Part shown: piece by piece, positions 25,401 through 37,465 of the stretch | Position numbering within the stretch: position 1 is the first letter of the stretch | Layout of the letters: every line of letters begins with the position of its first letter | Assembly (NCBI RefSeq): GCF_001039355.2 | Contig: NW_019775802.1 | Coordinates: 794,891 to 842,746, forward strand | Source of the DNA: Lingula anatina | Taxonomy: Eukaryota; Brachiopoda; Lingulata; Lingulida; Lingulidae | Reading direction: 5' to 3' | DNA: 47,856 nucleotides | Translations under genes and position numbers: made by a program | The notes under the pieces: model-generated | What the model was told of the DNA's origin: nothing | Seen by the model: only the letters and a program-made list of their open reading frames with translations | Database searches by the model: none

Positions 25401-26892
25401 GTAGGCTCTGGTCTGTATTATTTTATGATTTACATAAAGGAAAATTTTTCAGAGGGGATGATAAAGGAGTTCAAAATCTTGATCCAATGACGTACAGTGC
25501 TTGAAGCTGGCTTTCTGCTAAGCTTTTTTTTTCCATGCACAATCCCCTACCCTGTATTTTTTTGTTTCCTTAGCTTATCCCCCCCAAAATTAGCCCAGAC
25601 ATGAATAAGAAATGACAATTTGATTCATTCTTGTTTTGTGATGATTAAAAAAGATATTGTCATTAATTCAGTATGCAAAAATTTTGAGGATGGTTGCATG
25701 GTGAATGACTTGAAAGACTGAGGAATGAAAACAAGTTTGCATGAAATAATTTTCTTATTCGTTGTAGTAGCTAAATATTATCACACCAAACCTTGTCTGT
25801 TTGAAGCATAGTGCTATTGTAATGAATTTGAAACACCATAATTGAAATAAAAATATATTTTGACAAACGATTAAAAAAAGTCTTTCAAAAGAATAAACAC
25901 TAACAATGATAAAAGAGAAAAGACACAAAAATGGACTTTGGCTCAATGAAGACTTAGTTTGGGAAATCATGATTTACAGAAAACAAGTAAAACATTCAAG
26001 GTTTGCTCTCTTAAAAAAACTTTCATTTCTGTCCTGTTGCACATCTTTTTTAACACTTTAACATTATCTATTTTTTTCTCTGTAGCACTGTCTTGTTCTT
26101 GGGTGCATGTGTAGCTGGGTTATCTGTTCTGTCAGTATACATTAGTGCGCATGAGTGAGATTGTTACCTGTGTAAAGGAGAATGTACAGGTATGTGTCTT
26201 TGAATGGGGACATTTTGAAATTTGATACCTTAACAATAATTCTAACCCAAAACTCTTCCATTTGTCTCCTTTTCTCAACAGCACATCTCGGCTTGCATCA
26301 GAATATGCCTCTGATTACCTAAGTTCTAAGGCAAGGGATCTAAATGGTCGAGAACCATATTACACCAGATCGAGTGATATCTATAAAAGTACTGGAGATC
26401 ATTCAAACTCATCTGCAAGTTCTGCATTGAAAAATTATAGGTCTAATTATTCCACAGTAAGTGATTCTTGTGTTGTGTAGGCAAGCTGGTGTGAAAGTGT
26501 GCAATGTAGTTGAGAATGAAATAAAATACTGGTTTTGGATTTTGATGGGGTTTTACCTTTGTTAGACAATGTTATTAATGGCCTGTCTGCTTTCAAAATG
26601 TGCATCACAGTTAACCATGATAATGCTTCTGCAACTGCTTGGATGGTAAGGAGCCACCTAAATTTACTCCTAGACATAGTGGGGTGCTAACCATTACTGC
26701 AACATACATACTGTTAAGAAATTGTGGTTCTTGCTTGTCTGATGTGAACTTGAGTGTGTACTGTAAACAGTTGATTTTAGGACGCAAGTTAACAGGCCTT
26801 TTCTAATCAAACTGTAGTCTTTTAAAGATATTATGTATATATTTTTTATTCTTCTCTTTCAGTCGCTCAGGTCATCATACTCGTCTTACTAG
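16557..26892 (+). CDS. CDC14: Dual-specificity phosphatase CDC14, 5' exons missing
   Basis: CDC14 phosphatases reverse Cdk phosphorylation at mitotic exit and act at centrosomes and cilia (family knowledge). Exons: 16557-16623, 16969-17031, then 3a 17852-17939 or 3b 18231-18318, 18989-19219, 19683-19821, 20204-20411, 20713-20825, then 25084-25290, 26282-26456 and 26863-26892 (stop TAG). A second copy of exons 3a-7 lies at 21837-24769. The catalytic loop HCKAGLGRTG spans the junction of exons 4 and 5, with Cys in exon 4 and Arg in exon 5. The Ser-rich tail is basic and low-complexity. The first visible exon starts inside the N-terminal half ([16 protein letters not shown]), so about 140 residues and the start codon are absent. 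Linking exon 7 of copy 1 to exon 3a or 3b of copy 2 gives an immediate TAG, so a real mRNA can use only one copy. Vertebrates have A and B paralogues; I cannot assign one. Confidence 0.93.
17852..17939 (+). other. CDC14: CDC14 alternative exon 3a (mutually exclusive with 3b)
   Basis: 88 nt encoding [20 protein letters not shown] followed by PHAKSKIEN. It is flanked by ttttacag and gtagga. It differs from 3b mainly at synonymous sites and replaces Phe for Leu and Ala for Pro. An identical copy is at 21837-21924. Confidence 0.85.
18231..18318 (+). other. CDC14: CDC14 alternative exon 3b (mutually exclusive with 3a)
   Basis: 88 nt encoding [20 protein letters not shown] followed by PHPKSKIEN. 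It is flanked by tcatgcag and gtagga. As 88 is 3n+1, including both 3a and 3b would shift the frame. The identical partner is at 22216-22303. Confidence 0.85.
19407..19454. repeat. Poly-T / (GT)n tract
   Basis: About 30 T followed by about eight GT units. The equivalent site in copy 2 (near 23397-23411) is much shorter, which shows the copies are distinct sequences and not one read twice. Confidence 0.9.
20897..21641. other. Copy-1-specific segment before the N
   Basis: No counterpart follows exon 7 in copy 2. It opens with a perfect 12-bp inverted repeat around a 2-base loop (20899-20910 and 20913-20924; TGTACAGACACA arm). Next comes a GCCGAT-type 6-bp tandem tract (about 20951-20996), then AT-rich sequence up to the N. 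It looks like a transposable-element insertion in intron 7 of one haplotype. Confidence 0.5.
21642..21642. other. Single N: contig join at start of duplicated block
   Basis: The base directly after this N is the first base of CDC14 copy 2. A biological duplication would not be expected to start at a gap symbol, so this marks an assembly join. Confidence 0.85.
21643..24830 (+). repeat. Copy 2 of CDC14 exon 3a-7 block (probable alternative haplotype)
   Basis: Contains exons 3a' 21837-21924, 3b' 22216-22303, 4' 22982-23212, 5' 23632-23770, 6' 24151-24358 and 7' 24657-24769, all the same lengths as copy 1 and with the same splice sites. It runs directly into the unique downstream exons, so this copy is the one colinear with the 3' end of the gene. 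Confidence 0.93.
26086..26189 (+). other. CDC14: CDC14 alternative exon with stop and hydrophobic tail
   Basis: Acceptor tttttttctctgtag and donor gtatgt bound a 104-nt exon in phase with exon 25084-25290. It encodes about 23 residues starting [18 protein letters not shown], then TGA at 26156-26158. Used in place of the normal end, it would give CDC14 a C-terminal hydrophobic, possibly tail-anchoring, segment. Whether it is expressed is unknown. The stop would be followed by two more introns, so the transcript may instead be a nonsense-mediated-decay target. Confidence 0.55.
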
Positions 26893-29721
26893 AGCCTCTG
26901 TACTGAGATGATGGGGGGAAAAGGCGATAAGGACTGTAGTGGAGCACTATGGTGTAAGCAGACATGACCCTGCATCAAAGGAGTTTTTATAGAATGAGAG
27001 GGACAGATATGAACAGATTCTTAGTATCTGTGATATATACATATATATAGATATACACACACACATGTATCATACTTGACCATTAGTACTTAATTTTATG
27101 TCGAGACTTACCCGACTGAAGTCTTGTGTTGAAATGCCAAACATTGTATGTTCTTAGACCCTTTTGTAGTGAGTTCCTATTTATACCTCTTGACAATTCA
27201 TATAACATATGAACCTCTGTAAATAGTAGAGAAGAATCGCAGATAAATCAACTATATATCTCATTATGTCCTCTGTTCTATAAGCAGATACAAAGAGTCA
27301 ATGCCCTTTTTTATTTTTCTTTTGGCATGGCCCTTCACTTACCAGTGCTTATCAAAATTGCATGCTTGATGGGGATTCTGAAGAAGAACTTGATATCAAG
27401 TTTCCATAGCAGAAGTTGACTGCAAGAGGCCTTGGAATTAGGACATGTCATATTTTATTTTGAAAAGAAATGAACATGTCATGGCCTGGGTGACAATTAA
27501 TTAAGTTGGAATGGAAACCGGTGAACAAGGCTCAGTTTCCAATGAAAGGTTTACTTAATGTTTTTTGCATATTTGACTTGGCTAGGGCCATTGGAAATAA
27601 AAAAATGCCTGTTAGCCTTTGGCAGAAGTGACATGGTATGGCTTTACCTGAACTTTTGAAGTGCTCAACTTGTAGACTTTTAAGAATTATAGTGTGGTTA
27701 GTGACTGAATTGTATTTATTAATGTAGTCTACTTAATTCTTAACCAAATTATATTGTTAATCTTGTATAGTGTTAACTTTTTCATGTAAAATGAACCTGT
27801 AATGCATTACAAAGCCATTGCTGATCTTACTCATTGTTAACATATAGACCTCTCTACTATCACAACTATCAGTTGTTATTATCATATATTGTAAGCAATA
27901 ACAAATTACGATAAATTTTAAAAAGAGAGTAATCACATCACTTGTATACATTAGGGTGTTTATTTTTATATTTATGAAAGGATTGTTGTACAAAACATTA
28001 AACGTGTAGTCCTTGAATCTCAGATGTAAAAGTCTGATACAGCAAGGGGATTCTTGAGCATAGAAGCGTAGTCATTGTTCAAATTCATAGGCACCACTGA
28101 TTTTTTGATGATCAGTTTAATGTTTACACATTAAGTATATGTATATAATTATGTCCTTTGGCAAATCGAGTTACATTTATGTAGAGTAGTTGTAAGTCAT
28201 CCTTGTAGTTTTTAATCATCCTTCAGTGTTTTATGAATCAAGGCAGCTTGGGCAGCATTTTTTACAGGCATTCTGATCATGAACAGGTATGTTTTGTACT
28301 ACTATTATTAAATCTTTTGGCTTGATAATTTAACTAGGACTGTTAAAGTTGTTTGTGAAATTTAATACTAAAATGAATGATAAAACATCATTTAGCATCT
28401 AAGGGAATCCCATTAAAATCATTATGACCACATTTGGGTGTGTGTATTAATATGCTGTGCTGACTGGCTTATAAGAATCGACTGTACTATTTAGATTGGA
28501 ATGAAATTTGAACAGCTTGCTTTAGCATACATAGCATTACTACACAGTGCATTTAAATCTCATTCCACCCTTATGCCCTTGCTCAGTGCAGATTTTGATA
28601 TACAAATAACCAAGTCCAGGTGTCCGTTTTGGTCTTAATTCATTTTATTGCACTCTTAGGTTTTTTATATATTGGTTGATATATTTGTAGTGAGCTGTTT
28701 GTTTCAGAGGAATGTTTTTTGGAGCATTTTACTTTTGTAGACTTTGCTATACAAACCACATTTTAACCTCTGTTTAGTTTTAAACACACAATAAGGTATC
28801 CAATTGTTTTTCTTGCATGACACTTTTTAAAGGTCATCACACACACACATAAAAAAGTTTCAATATTTAAAGCGAGATACTTTTTCCTGGTTTGAATAGT
28901 TTTCCTATGGTATGAACCAGGAAACTTGTGGCATGCATATTGTCACCTTAGTTATGGAAAAGACTTTCATGCTTTTTATCATCAAAGTGTGTTCAGAAAA
29001 TGATCATTTGTTGAGAAAAAAAACTGTGCTAGTTACCAAGATGTAAAAACTAGTCCCACCAGTAGATTTATGCATACAGTGGTCCACCTGTTACAAATTA
29101 TATGTATTTAGGAATTAACTGTTTTGAAGTGGGTTGATCTGATGAATTGTGCAGGATCCTCCAGGAAAAAAAAGCTAAATGGCAATAAACTGCTTCTACG
29201 GCAATATTTGTTCTTTTTTGTTTTTAATTAAGCTTTTTATACTGTTGGTGACAAAATTATCTAAATCTTTTAAGCAGGCCATCTGAGACGCACATAAAAC
29301 TTGAGATAATGTGTTAAAAAAAACAAAAGAAAAAAAAAACGTTGGAAACTGTATATGTTGAGAATCTACATGGTGTTAAATTGGGGAAATCCAGATTGCA
29401 TTCATGTGAAATTTTACTGCAGGTTTTGCAAAGTTCAAAAAAACATTATCCAATCCAAGCTAAGAATCCACAACTCTTGTAATTTTACCCTGATTAAAAA
29501 CTACAAAATATTACACAAAGACCTATACTAAAAAAAATCCAAGAAGTATTGTTAAAGCAATTCATGATGAAAGGAGATAAAAATTCACTTGTGTAAAAAA
29601 ATACCATAACGAAAAAATAAATAAATAGAAATGACTAGATTACCAACAATTAAAATATTTCAAAACTTGTAAATCAAGTGTCCAAAATAATAGAACTGAC
29701 ATTGTACTTGGGGAAAAAATG
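26893..29721 (+). other. CDC14 3' UTR and convergent intergenic sequence
   Basis: No coding signal. AT-rich sequence follows the CDC14 stop, with several AATAAA-like sites (for example near 29184). The PIGB stop lies on the opposite strand at 29722, so the two genes converge here. The end of the CDC14 transcript cannot be placed. Confidence 0.5.
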
Positions 29722-32700
29722 TTAGTATTTCCTACATTTCACATTCACATGACTCGAAACTCTCCCTTCTGGAAAATGTGTGTGAAAAAATCGCCCACAG
29801 TCTCTGTAATGCTGCCTTGTTAAGAACACGTCCAGTTTCTGGTGCAACTCGCTGAACATCACAACATGGGTGGGTAAAGAGGAGTTTTTGTCAAGATATT
29901 CTGTTTTCCACCACTCCTTCGGGTTCTGATAAAATATATCGGCTTCATCAAGGTAGTTGGGAATGTTTTGCAGGTTGGGCTCACAGGTGAGAAAATTCAA
30001 GGTCACATTTCCATGTATGTAGCTGAAATAGAAACAGAACCGTTTTTTTTTTCAGCTTCACATGAATAAATAAAAAAATAAGGTTGCCATTTACAAGACA
30101 TCTTAAAACACCCAATAATTTTTGTCTTATTCCTTAATGTTTTAAACAAGAAGATTGTAGCGGAGATACAAACTTTCAATCAACATACCTAATCAAAAAT
30201 AAAAAAAATAATACAAATAATTATATCTCTGTTAATCACATACCACTCTTACCTGTAGAATGGTGTGGAATGACAGGGCATCAAGAATAGGGCATCCAGG
30301 TGGTCCACTTTTCTGGAGGAATCATACACAAACTTCATAACATCCACGGTTCCTTTCTGGTGTATCAGCCCAGTGTACAGGGCTATAGGCAGATTAAAGA
30401 CCAACAGGAATAAAGTGATTGCCTTAGCAATGTGAGCTCTGGTGGGACCTTTTTTGTGAGTACCACTACCAAGCTTTGCTGGTTCCTCCTCTGAGTATGG
30501 CTCTACAGAATTTGCACCATTCTTTTCAGAATCTCTGCATATATGTTTATCATCTATCGATTTTACTTCATCTCCAGAAGTTTCTGGTCTGGTTTTTCCC
30601 ACAGATTCCTCTTTGTTAGATTTTTCTGCTCTCTCCTCCTCTTCCTTCCTCAGTTTGCTTCCCATTCCAATATCACTATCATCCCTACTACTATATCCTG
30701 TACTGCTATATCCAGTACTAGTGTCTTCCATTACTGCAGCAGTCCCACCCTCATTCTCCCCTATTGATAAATCAGATACGTCTTTGGCAAGAAAAGAATT
30801 GGGATCCATTTTTGCTTTTTCTGCAGCTTCTTTATTTGCCTGCGCTTTCACCTTCTTTTTCTTTTCTTTTCGAGATTTAAGTACCACTGGCAGGCAGAGC
30901 TGGTGCAGGCATATTCCACAATAGTGCATAGCAAGGGGTAATACTGGATAGATGAACCGGAACTCCTTGTGGGAAAGGAAGCTAAAAGACCAATAAATCA
31001 TTTGTTGAAAGAGCAGACTGCCAATGTAACCACATCCAAGTTTTGAAAAGAGAAAATAAAAATGACAAACTAAAGTCCAAAACTGAAAATCCGTCAAATG
31101 ATCCACAGATGTTTGTTTTGTGAAAAAAATTGCTACTGTACATCAAAATCAAAAAAATTTCCATAAAATGACAAAGTATACTTACCTATAAATAATTAAT
31201 GTCCAGAGTAACAAATAAAACAGTCGTTTATCTCTGGCCTTCCATACCCCTATCACAAAAGGTACAATATGTGGTCCAATAATGGCAGGAAACCCTTGAG
31301 TGAAGTACCAATGAAAGGGATGAGAGCCATAGAAGGACCCCATATTGTTAATGACATTAAACTGGAGAAAATTGTATTGCACCATAGTCCACTTGCCGTA
31401 GAAGTTGCCATCTATCAAAAGAGACAAGCCTAGACCACAGACCCTGAAACAACCCATAATATAAGTACAGGTTTACATGTATTTAAATGACCTGATTTCA
31501 AAGATAACCTGCATGTAAACTTTTAAAACATCTAACTAAGTACTTTTTGCAATGATCAATGCATGTGGTTTGAAATACACTTCAGCTGCCCTAACTCACC
31601 AATTTACTTCTGCTTGGTTAGGGCAGCAAAAAATTAACTGTCCACCATTTCCCAACACCTACCCCACTAATATGTAGGTTTTCAAAACATCAACTAGAGA
31701 TTGTTGTTTCCTCCACAGATGCCAGGCAACCATGGGCACCCACATGATGGCAGCAGTTGGGCGGATGATCACTGCTGCTACCACCAAGCTCACAAACTTC
31801 CATAATGGTGGACTGAAGAAAAAAAAGTGATCAGAACACTACAGACAGTAATGAAGTACTGTGCTATTATGCCACTCTTATATACTGATGTACGTATGTT
31901 ACTCAAACAATATGACAAGAATGTCACATAAAATCTAAGCAGGCCTCATTTCAATGTCTAGTTGTTTAACTTTTAAACCTGCACAGCAAAATTTCCATTT
32001 CTGTTTATTTTTAAAATAATAAATTTCAATATCCCGATAAAACATCCTTTAAAATCTCAGTTTGCATTTTAAAATTAATCCTTTTTATATTTTCACTTTT
32101 ATTCCCATAAATTCCTAAAATAATCCACTGAATCCTTAGAGAAAACAGACTCCTACCTTATTCGCCCGGGCCATGGGTAGTGGGACAATGCCACAGTGGT
32201 CAGTACAGCCTCGGCAGAGTTGGTCAGGGTACGAGTACAGCAGTAAAATGTGAACCAGGACAGGAGTTGTGACAGCAGAGCCCACTGTGCTGTGGCTTTA
32301 TCACACAGATGATTGGAAAGTTTGAACAGATGGTAGTCACCAATGGCAGCAAATACAGCTTGTAGTAACCTGGGGAGCTTTATCTAGAAGTAGTGCAACA
32401 TGAACTCCAAACATCAATAATGTTAGGGTAATTTTCTACAGCATTATTACATGTGTACTTTTAACAAGAGATGGATACCATTATATTTAATCCTGAAAAC
32501 GTCACTTGCAACATCATTGTACTATGCTACACAGATGGTGAGAGATTAGTACAGAAAGCTGTTTTTTACATCTATGTATCAGGCTGAATGCATACTTACT
32601 AAGAGCGACCTATGGTCCAAATGAAAGAGTGCCAAAACTTTGTACAAAGCAGCAAAGATGAGTGGGTAAGTGTAGCCTCGCAGACCTTCCTTCCATTCCC

Positions 32701-33487
32701 AAGTCAAGAGACCATAAGTATAATGTCAAGGAGAACCAACTCAATTCAAAGACTTATTTGAAAATAAATGTGCACCTCTGCCCAAACTGACACAACCAAT
32801 ACATCATCCCAATTTTGCTGTAATTTGTAACATACAATAAACTGCTTACATCAAAGGGGCCAACACGAAAATCAAATTTTGGAAAATCACATTTGGAAAC
32901 GTATTGAGATTACTCAACTTGAGATTCTGATTTCAATACTTGAATACAATTTTTTTAAGGATATCCAAAGACCATGTTGTGTGCCACCTCCACTGACTGA
33001 TAATATTCGTCAGGAACAAAGTACGTCTGCACCAGGGTCGCATTAAATATCCTGAACAGCAACAGACCTACAATGCAATATCATAATGAATTAAGTAGCT
33101 GTTACTTGCAGTGATGCCTTACATCTCTAAAAATGTAGCACATAAACATGACTTAATGTTTTTACTTTAATTTACTAAACAAATCCAATATAAGTCTTAC
33201 TCAACCTGCTCTTTATCTTGTTATGTTTTTAAATTTTTTTTATAAATTTGAGTAGCATCTTTAATTTTCAAATGGCAAATACCTGTAAAAAGTGTTTTCT
33301 TAGAAGAAATAGCTCTCTGTAACATGGAGAATGTCCTTGGGCCATCAGCTAATGGGAGCTCACTGATTTCTTCTTCTTCAACAATAGTGGAAACAATTCT
33401 TTTTACTGGTGGAGCAGAACTGTCATGGTCACCTCTTGTTTTCCTCCTTTTTCGCAGAGTGGATATACTGTTACCTGGCTTCCCCAT
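29722..33487 (-). CDS. PIGB: GPI mannosyltransferase 3 (PIG-B), complete
   Basis: ER membrane enzyme that adds the third mannose to the GPI-anchor precursor from dolichol-phosphate mannose (GT22 family). Coding exons: 33487-33283, 33067-32965, 32717-32600, 32383-32157, 31812-31663, 31443-31186, 30981-30253, 30022-29722. Coding lengths sum to 2,091 nt, which is 696 codons plus stop. Signatures are [14 protein letters not shown] (acidic motif of the first lumenal loop), [43 protein letters not shown] and the GT22 HKEFRFIYP motif. Multiple hydrophobic segments are present. The protein is about 140 residues longer than the vertebrate one because of a charged, low-complexity insert (codons from about 30895 to 30450) between two membrane segments. 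The start is the first Met of the 33509-33283 exon (MGKPGNS); a 5' UTR exon ends at 34543. Confidence 0.95.
32718..32964 (-). other. PIGB: U12-type AT-AC intron in PIGB
   Basis: On the minus strand the intron begins ATATCCTTAA and ends ...CTCCTTGACATTATAC. The donor matches the minor-spliceosome AT-AC consensus (ATATCCTT). CTCCTTGAC matches the U12 branch site in 8 of 9 positions, with the branch A about 8 nt before the end. Joining the exons gives [12 protein letters not shown], exactly the conserved PIG-B sequence. No GT-AG alternative keeps the frame. Confidence 0.9.
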
Positions 33488-34542
33488 CTCAAATATGTCA
33501 TGGGAATATCTATTTGGCCAAAGAGAATACACTATTATTACTTATTTGTGGAAATGATAATTAGGTCAACTTAATTGCCAGTGCATTGTAACACTTTTTA
33601 ATTTCTTATATATTCACTAAGTACTACATGATGTATGAAGGACAACCGTACAGAAAATATGAAATAAGGAATGCTAAAAGAAGTCTCAATAGACACCCTT
33701 TGCATGTCACATCATTTGCCACATTGACTAGGTACAATTAATCATATGTCCAGTTCTAACTCTATTTATTTATTCATTTATTTATTCATTTATTATCACT
33801 TCAAGTGTGAAAGGCATATAAGATTACAAGCATAAAAAAACACACATAATTTACATAATAAAACCATTCTAATAATATACATAATAAAATCATTCTAAAA
33901 TATGGTCAGGTTAAAATAACGATACTGTTGATATAGTGACACCATGACCACACTTATGAATAGCTTATGCTTGTAAAATGTATGAGATCTTGGGCCAAGG
34001 CCCATAAAATGTGTGATTTGTTTGTTTTGTAGTTTGTCGATGATCTTTAGATGCACGGATGTAGTGCCTAAGGTATTAAGACCATAAGATCTAGAGCACA
34101 AAAGGTCTAAAAATATAATTATGTAATTATAATTATATAATATAATAATTTTATTTTAAAAAAATTCCTGTTGTGCAAAAAAACAATTATAATGAGTATA
34201 TGCCTTGGGATCAATGCCAAAATCGATAAAGCATCCCCTACATAATGAACAAATTTCATGTTGAAATAACATGACAGGTAAAGCAAAGAGGACCAGCAAA
34301 TCAATAGTTGAAGCAATATTGAAGACAGGTATAAATTATTTCATGCTGATTAATACTGTGGGCGTTTAAAATACAATTTTCTGCTAACAGTTATATAATT
34401 TCAGTAGAAAGTGAATTAAGGCATGTTTACAAAGTGGAGAGCAAAGCCAAAGAAATCAATAAGCTTGTTTATTGCAATACATCTTCATGTGAAAGTGGTT
34501 TTTCATTATCTTAAACTGCACCTCAATTGTTAGAGTACTTAC

Positions 34543-34600
34543 CAAACTTTCACTTCATTCTCTGCGCTTTAACGTTTGAATAATTTTGCGAAATGAGATA
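34543..34600 (-). other. PIGB: PIGB 5' UTR exon (approximate start)
   Basis: A strong donor (TTTG|gtaagtact, exon end 34543) precedes the acceptor ccaaatag before 33509 on the minus strand. The exon has no coding role. Its 5' end (transcription start) is not determined, and 34600 is only a rough limit. Confidence 0.5.
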
Positions 34601-36714
34601 AATATCTTTTCAAACGTTGAGACCTGTCCATTTGTTTACAACAATTTCTACACAACAAAGAGCAAACGATTACATTCGATAGCAATCTCAAGAGGAGCCT
34701 AAACAGAGGTTTCAGTCAAAGTGTGTTTTGGCTCAGCCGTGAATTTACTAAAGTTAAAACTACTCACGCCATAAAAACTACTTATTTTGTTAGAAACAAC
34801 TATAAAGTATTTTGTAAAATAAACAACAACAAATGTTGTCACAATAAACTAAAGTGAATATACTAAAAACGGTTATTATTAACACGTTTGTAAACTTGTA
34901 ACTTGAAGAATAATGGAGTAATTTTATGACAAAAACTTTCTCAGTCACATCATTTGTGCCTGAGTTATAGTCAACATGTGTAAAAAAATCATTTGAACGA
35001 TTTTCATGTTTAGGATAATAAAACTTTTGTAAAATTGAAAATCTACAATGGGTTTGCAGAAATAAGTAGCCTATGGCTGTTCCTTGGCTTTGTGGGCAAT
35101 CTTTCAGATTTTCCGTCCTTGAACTGCCCAATTTTCCTACAGGTTTTGATATGTTCCACGTGAAGAAGTTTGTATCAAAGTTTCACTCTCCTGGATCCAT
35201 GATTAAAAAAAATAATTCATCGTGTAGCCCCAAAAAGGAAAATACATTACTATCACAAATGCAAAACGTCCAGCTGTGAAACGTTTTACTCACTTTGAAA
35301 ATTCAATCATCACTGGTTTTGTCCTTTGATTTATCTCCTACAAGTATAACGTTGTAAAAAATTTTGATAATCTTCTGTATAAAGCAGTTTATTGTTTTTG
35401 ATTGACTTTGCTTGCCACTGAATATTTAAAGAACGGGGGAAATACACCCTACCGACAGGAAAATAGGGCCTAGGCATTAAAGATGCATACATGCAAAGTC
35501 AATTTTTTGTCTCAAAACCGACCGAATGCCAGCACATAGTTTCAAGTAGTATAACTAAGAGAATTACCAAAAGGCATTGTTTAATTTTGCCTGAAAATAA
35601 TGTTTGAACGGATTTTTCTGCTAGCATTCTATGCTGTATATATGTCAATGGGACAGAAAAGTAGGTCACGAAAGTAGGTTAAATTTCCGACCAAAAATTT
35701 GAAGAAAGGAGCAGTCTAAAGCTCTTTTATGACTGATTGAGTGATCTGTTTAGTTTATCCCTTGGCATGTCGAATTTATTTGAGTCGTATAAGAAATTAG
35801 TAGAAGTGGTTTACATGTGTTACTGGGAATCCACGCTCAACTGATGCTCGGTTCATATGTACCTTTAAATAAACTATTTTCCACCCGTGATCCAAATATT
35901 ATATCAGAAATGTCAAACTATCATGGAATCACAATATATTTTTCGGTCAACAACAGAAAACACTGTTTTCTATTGCACTAAGTACTTGGACAAAATGCAG
36001 TGGCGGATTTAGGGGGGGGGGGTGTCAGTGGGGTCCTGACCCACCCTTCTATTTCTGAAAAAAATCACACCAATGGTCCCCTCGTGAAAATAAAGGTTTG
36101 ACTAACTGAATCATAGTACTTAACCGTGACAAATGGCACCATTCGCCCTCTAAAATACTAAATATTTTCGGGATCCTCTAGTGGGAGGGGGGGGGGGGTC
36201 GGCTTTGCATCTGACAATTTTTCTGGGGAACATACGTTACGTAGTATTAGCCATGACGCAAAGCCCTTGAGTTACAGTTTAAATATTTATAAAAACATCC
36301 TTACGTCCTGTATAATATACCATGACTGAAACACTACAAGATGTATCGGAACGCGGTATAAAAATTAAAATTAAATGGCCATACGTTACCATATGTTACC
36401 GGAACGTAAGGTAACCATTTAGGGTTCAATGTAAAGACATGGTAAAAATTAAAAATTAAATTAAAATTAAGACAGACGTGGATTTTTGTTTTGTACACGT
36501 ATATGTTTTAAAATATGAATACAACTTTGAATTCATTCAGTTTTATTTTTTGGACACTTCAGCATGTGAAATGCACCTCTATTTGGGTTTGGGTGCTACT
36601 GTATACGTTTCGCAGCTAACTTGAAAGTGCATGTGCTTGTCAGTTACTTATTTAATTATTAATCAATTAATTAATTCATTCATTCATTATTCTTTTTACA
36701 ACAACAACAACAAC

Positions 36715-36792
<78 letters not shown>

Positions 36793-37120
36793 CATGTCCT
36801 CATGATTGACCCCTCTAAATCTTGATCATGAAGGTTATGCACACATCATCCTATTTTTAATAGATCGAAAAACAGCTGTGCGCTTTTCAATCGCTTGTAA
36901 ACACGTCTTTCTTCACATGCACGAAAAAAGCCTTTATTCTACCTGTATGCTGTCCATTATTCTGCAGTCATATTGGGGGTTATTAACGCGGAAGTAAAAT
37001 AAATATACCTGTGAGGAGATCGAAGCTGGATATGGGACACGCCAATGTATCTCAAGGTACAAAAATCAAGTTTTAAAAAGTAAGCTTTTATTTCAGATGA
37101 TATAACTGATAATATATATA
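34601..37120. other. Repeat-scarred intergenic region
   Basis: No gene is recognised. G-homopolymers at about 36013-36022 and 36187-36198 flank a ~190 bp segment that looks like an eroded transposon. The rest is AT-rich. Confidence 0.45.
36700..36792. repeat. (AAC)n-(AAT)n-(ATT)n microsatellite, palindromic
   Basis: A short AAC run leads into about 14 AAT units, then about 11 ATT units. The AAT and ATT halves are inverted copies that could extrude as a hairpin. Confidence 0.9.
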
Positions 37121-37360
37121 AAGCCTCGGTCACAACCGGACGCACGAATTTCAGGACTGTATGTCCCCTGCGATTTTTGGGAATTGCGGAGGCCGTGGAG
37201 GTCGTAGAGGTACAGGAAAGACTGCCTTGCGAGTCGCAAGGGCCACATGAGATGTCCTTTCAAGCAGGGACGCTAATTGCAAGGAGCGATGGCCGTGGAA
37301 ATTGTACTTGGAATTTCTTGAGTTTGTCTTGCTTCCTGTGTAGGCCCCTACGTGGCATTG

Positions 37361-37465
37361 TAGAGCCGCATTTTGCAACCGACCGCATTTTGCAACTGCA
37401 ACGCATTTTGCAACCAAAGAAAATCGTGAAAACGCATTTTGCAACCGCAACGCATTTTGCAACCA
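37361..37465. repeat. GCATTTTGCAAC repeat cluster, left arm
   Basis: Five copies of GCATTTTGCAAC in about 100 bases, spaced irregularly. Inverted copies occupy 39375-39557 of the right arm. Confidence 0.9.

Noticed and set aside
30613-30924. 103-residue plus-strand ORF
   Set aside because: Antisense of the low-complexity insert in PIG-B.
36631-36825. Poly-Asn/poly-Tyr ORF
   Set aside because: A translation of the AAT/ATT microsatellite, not a gene.
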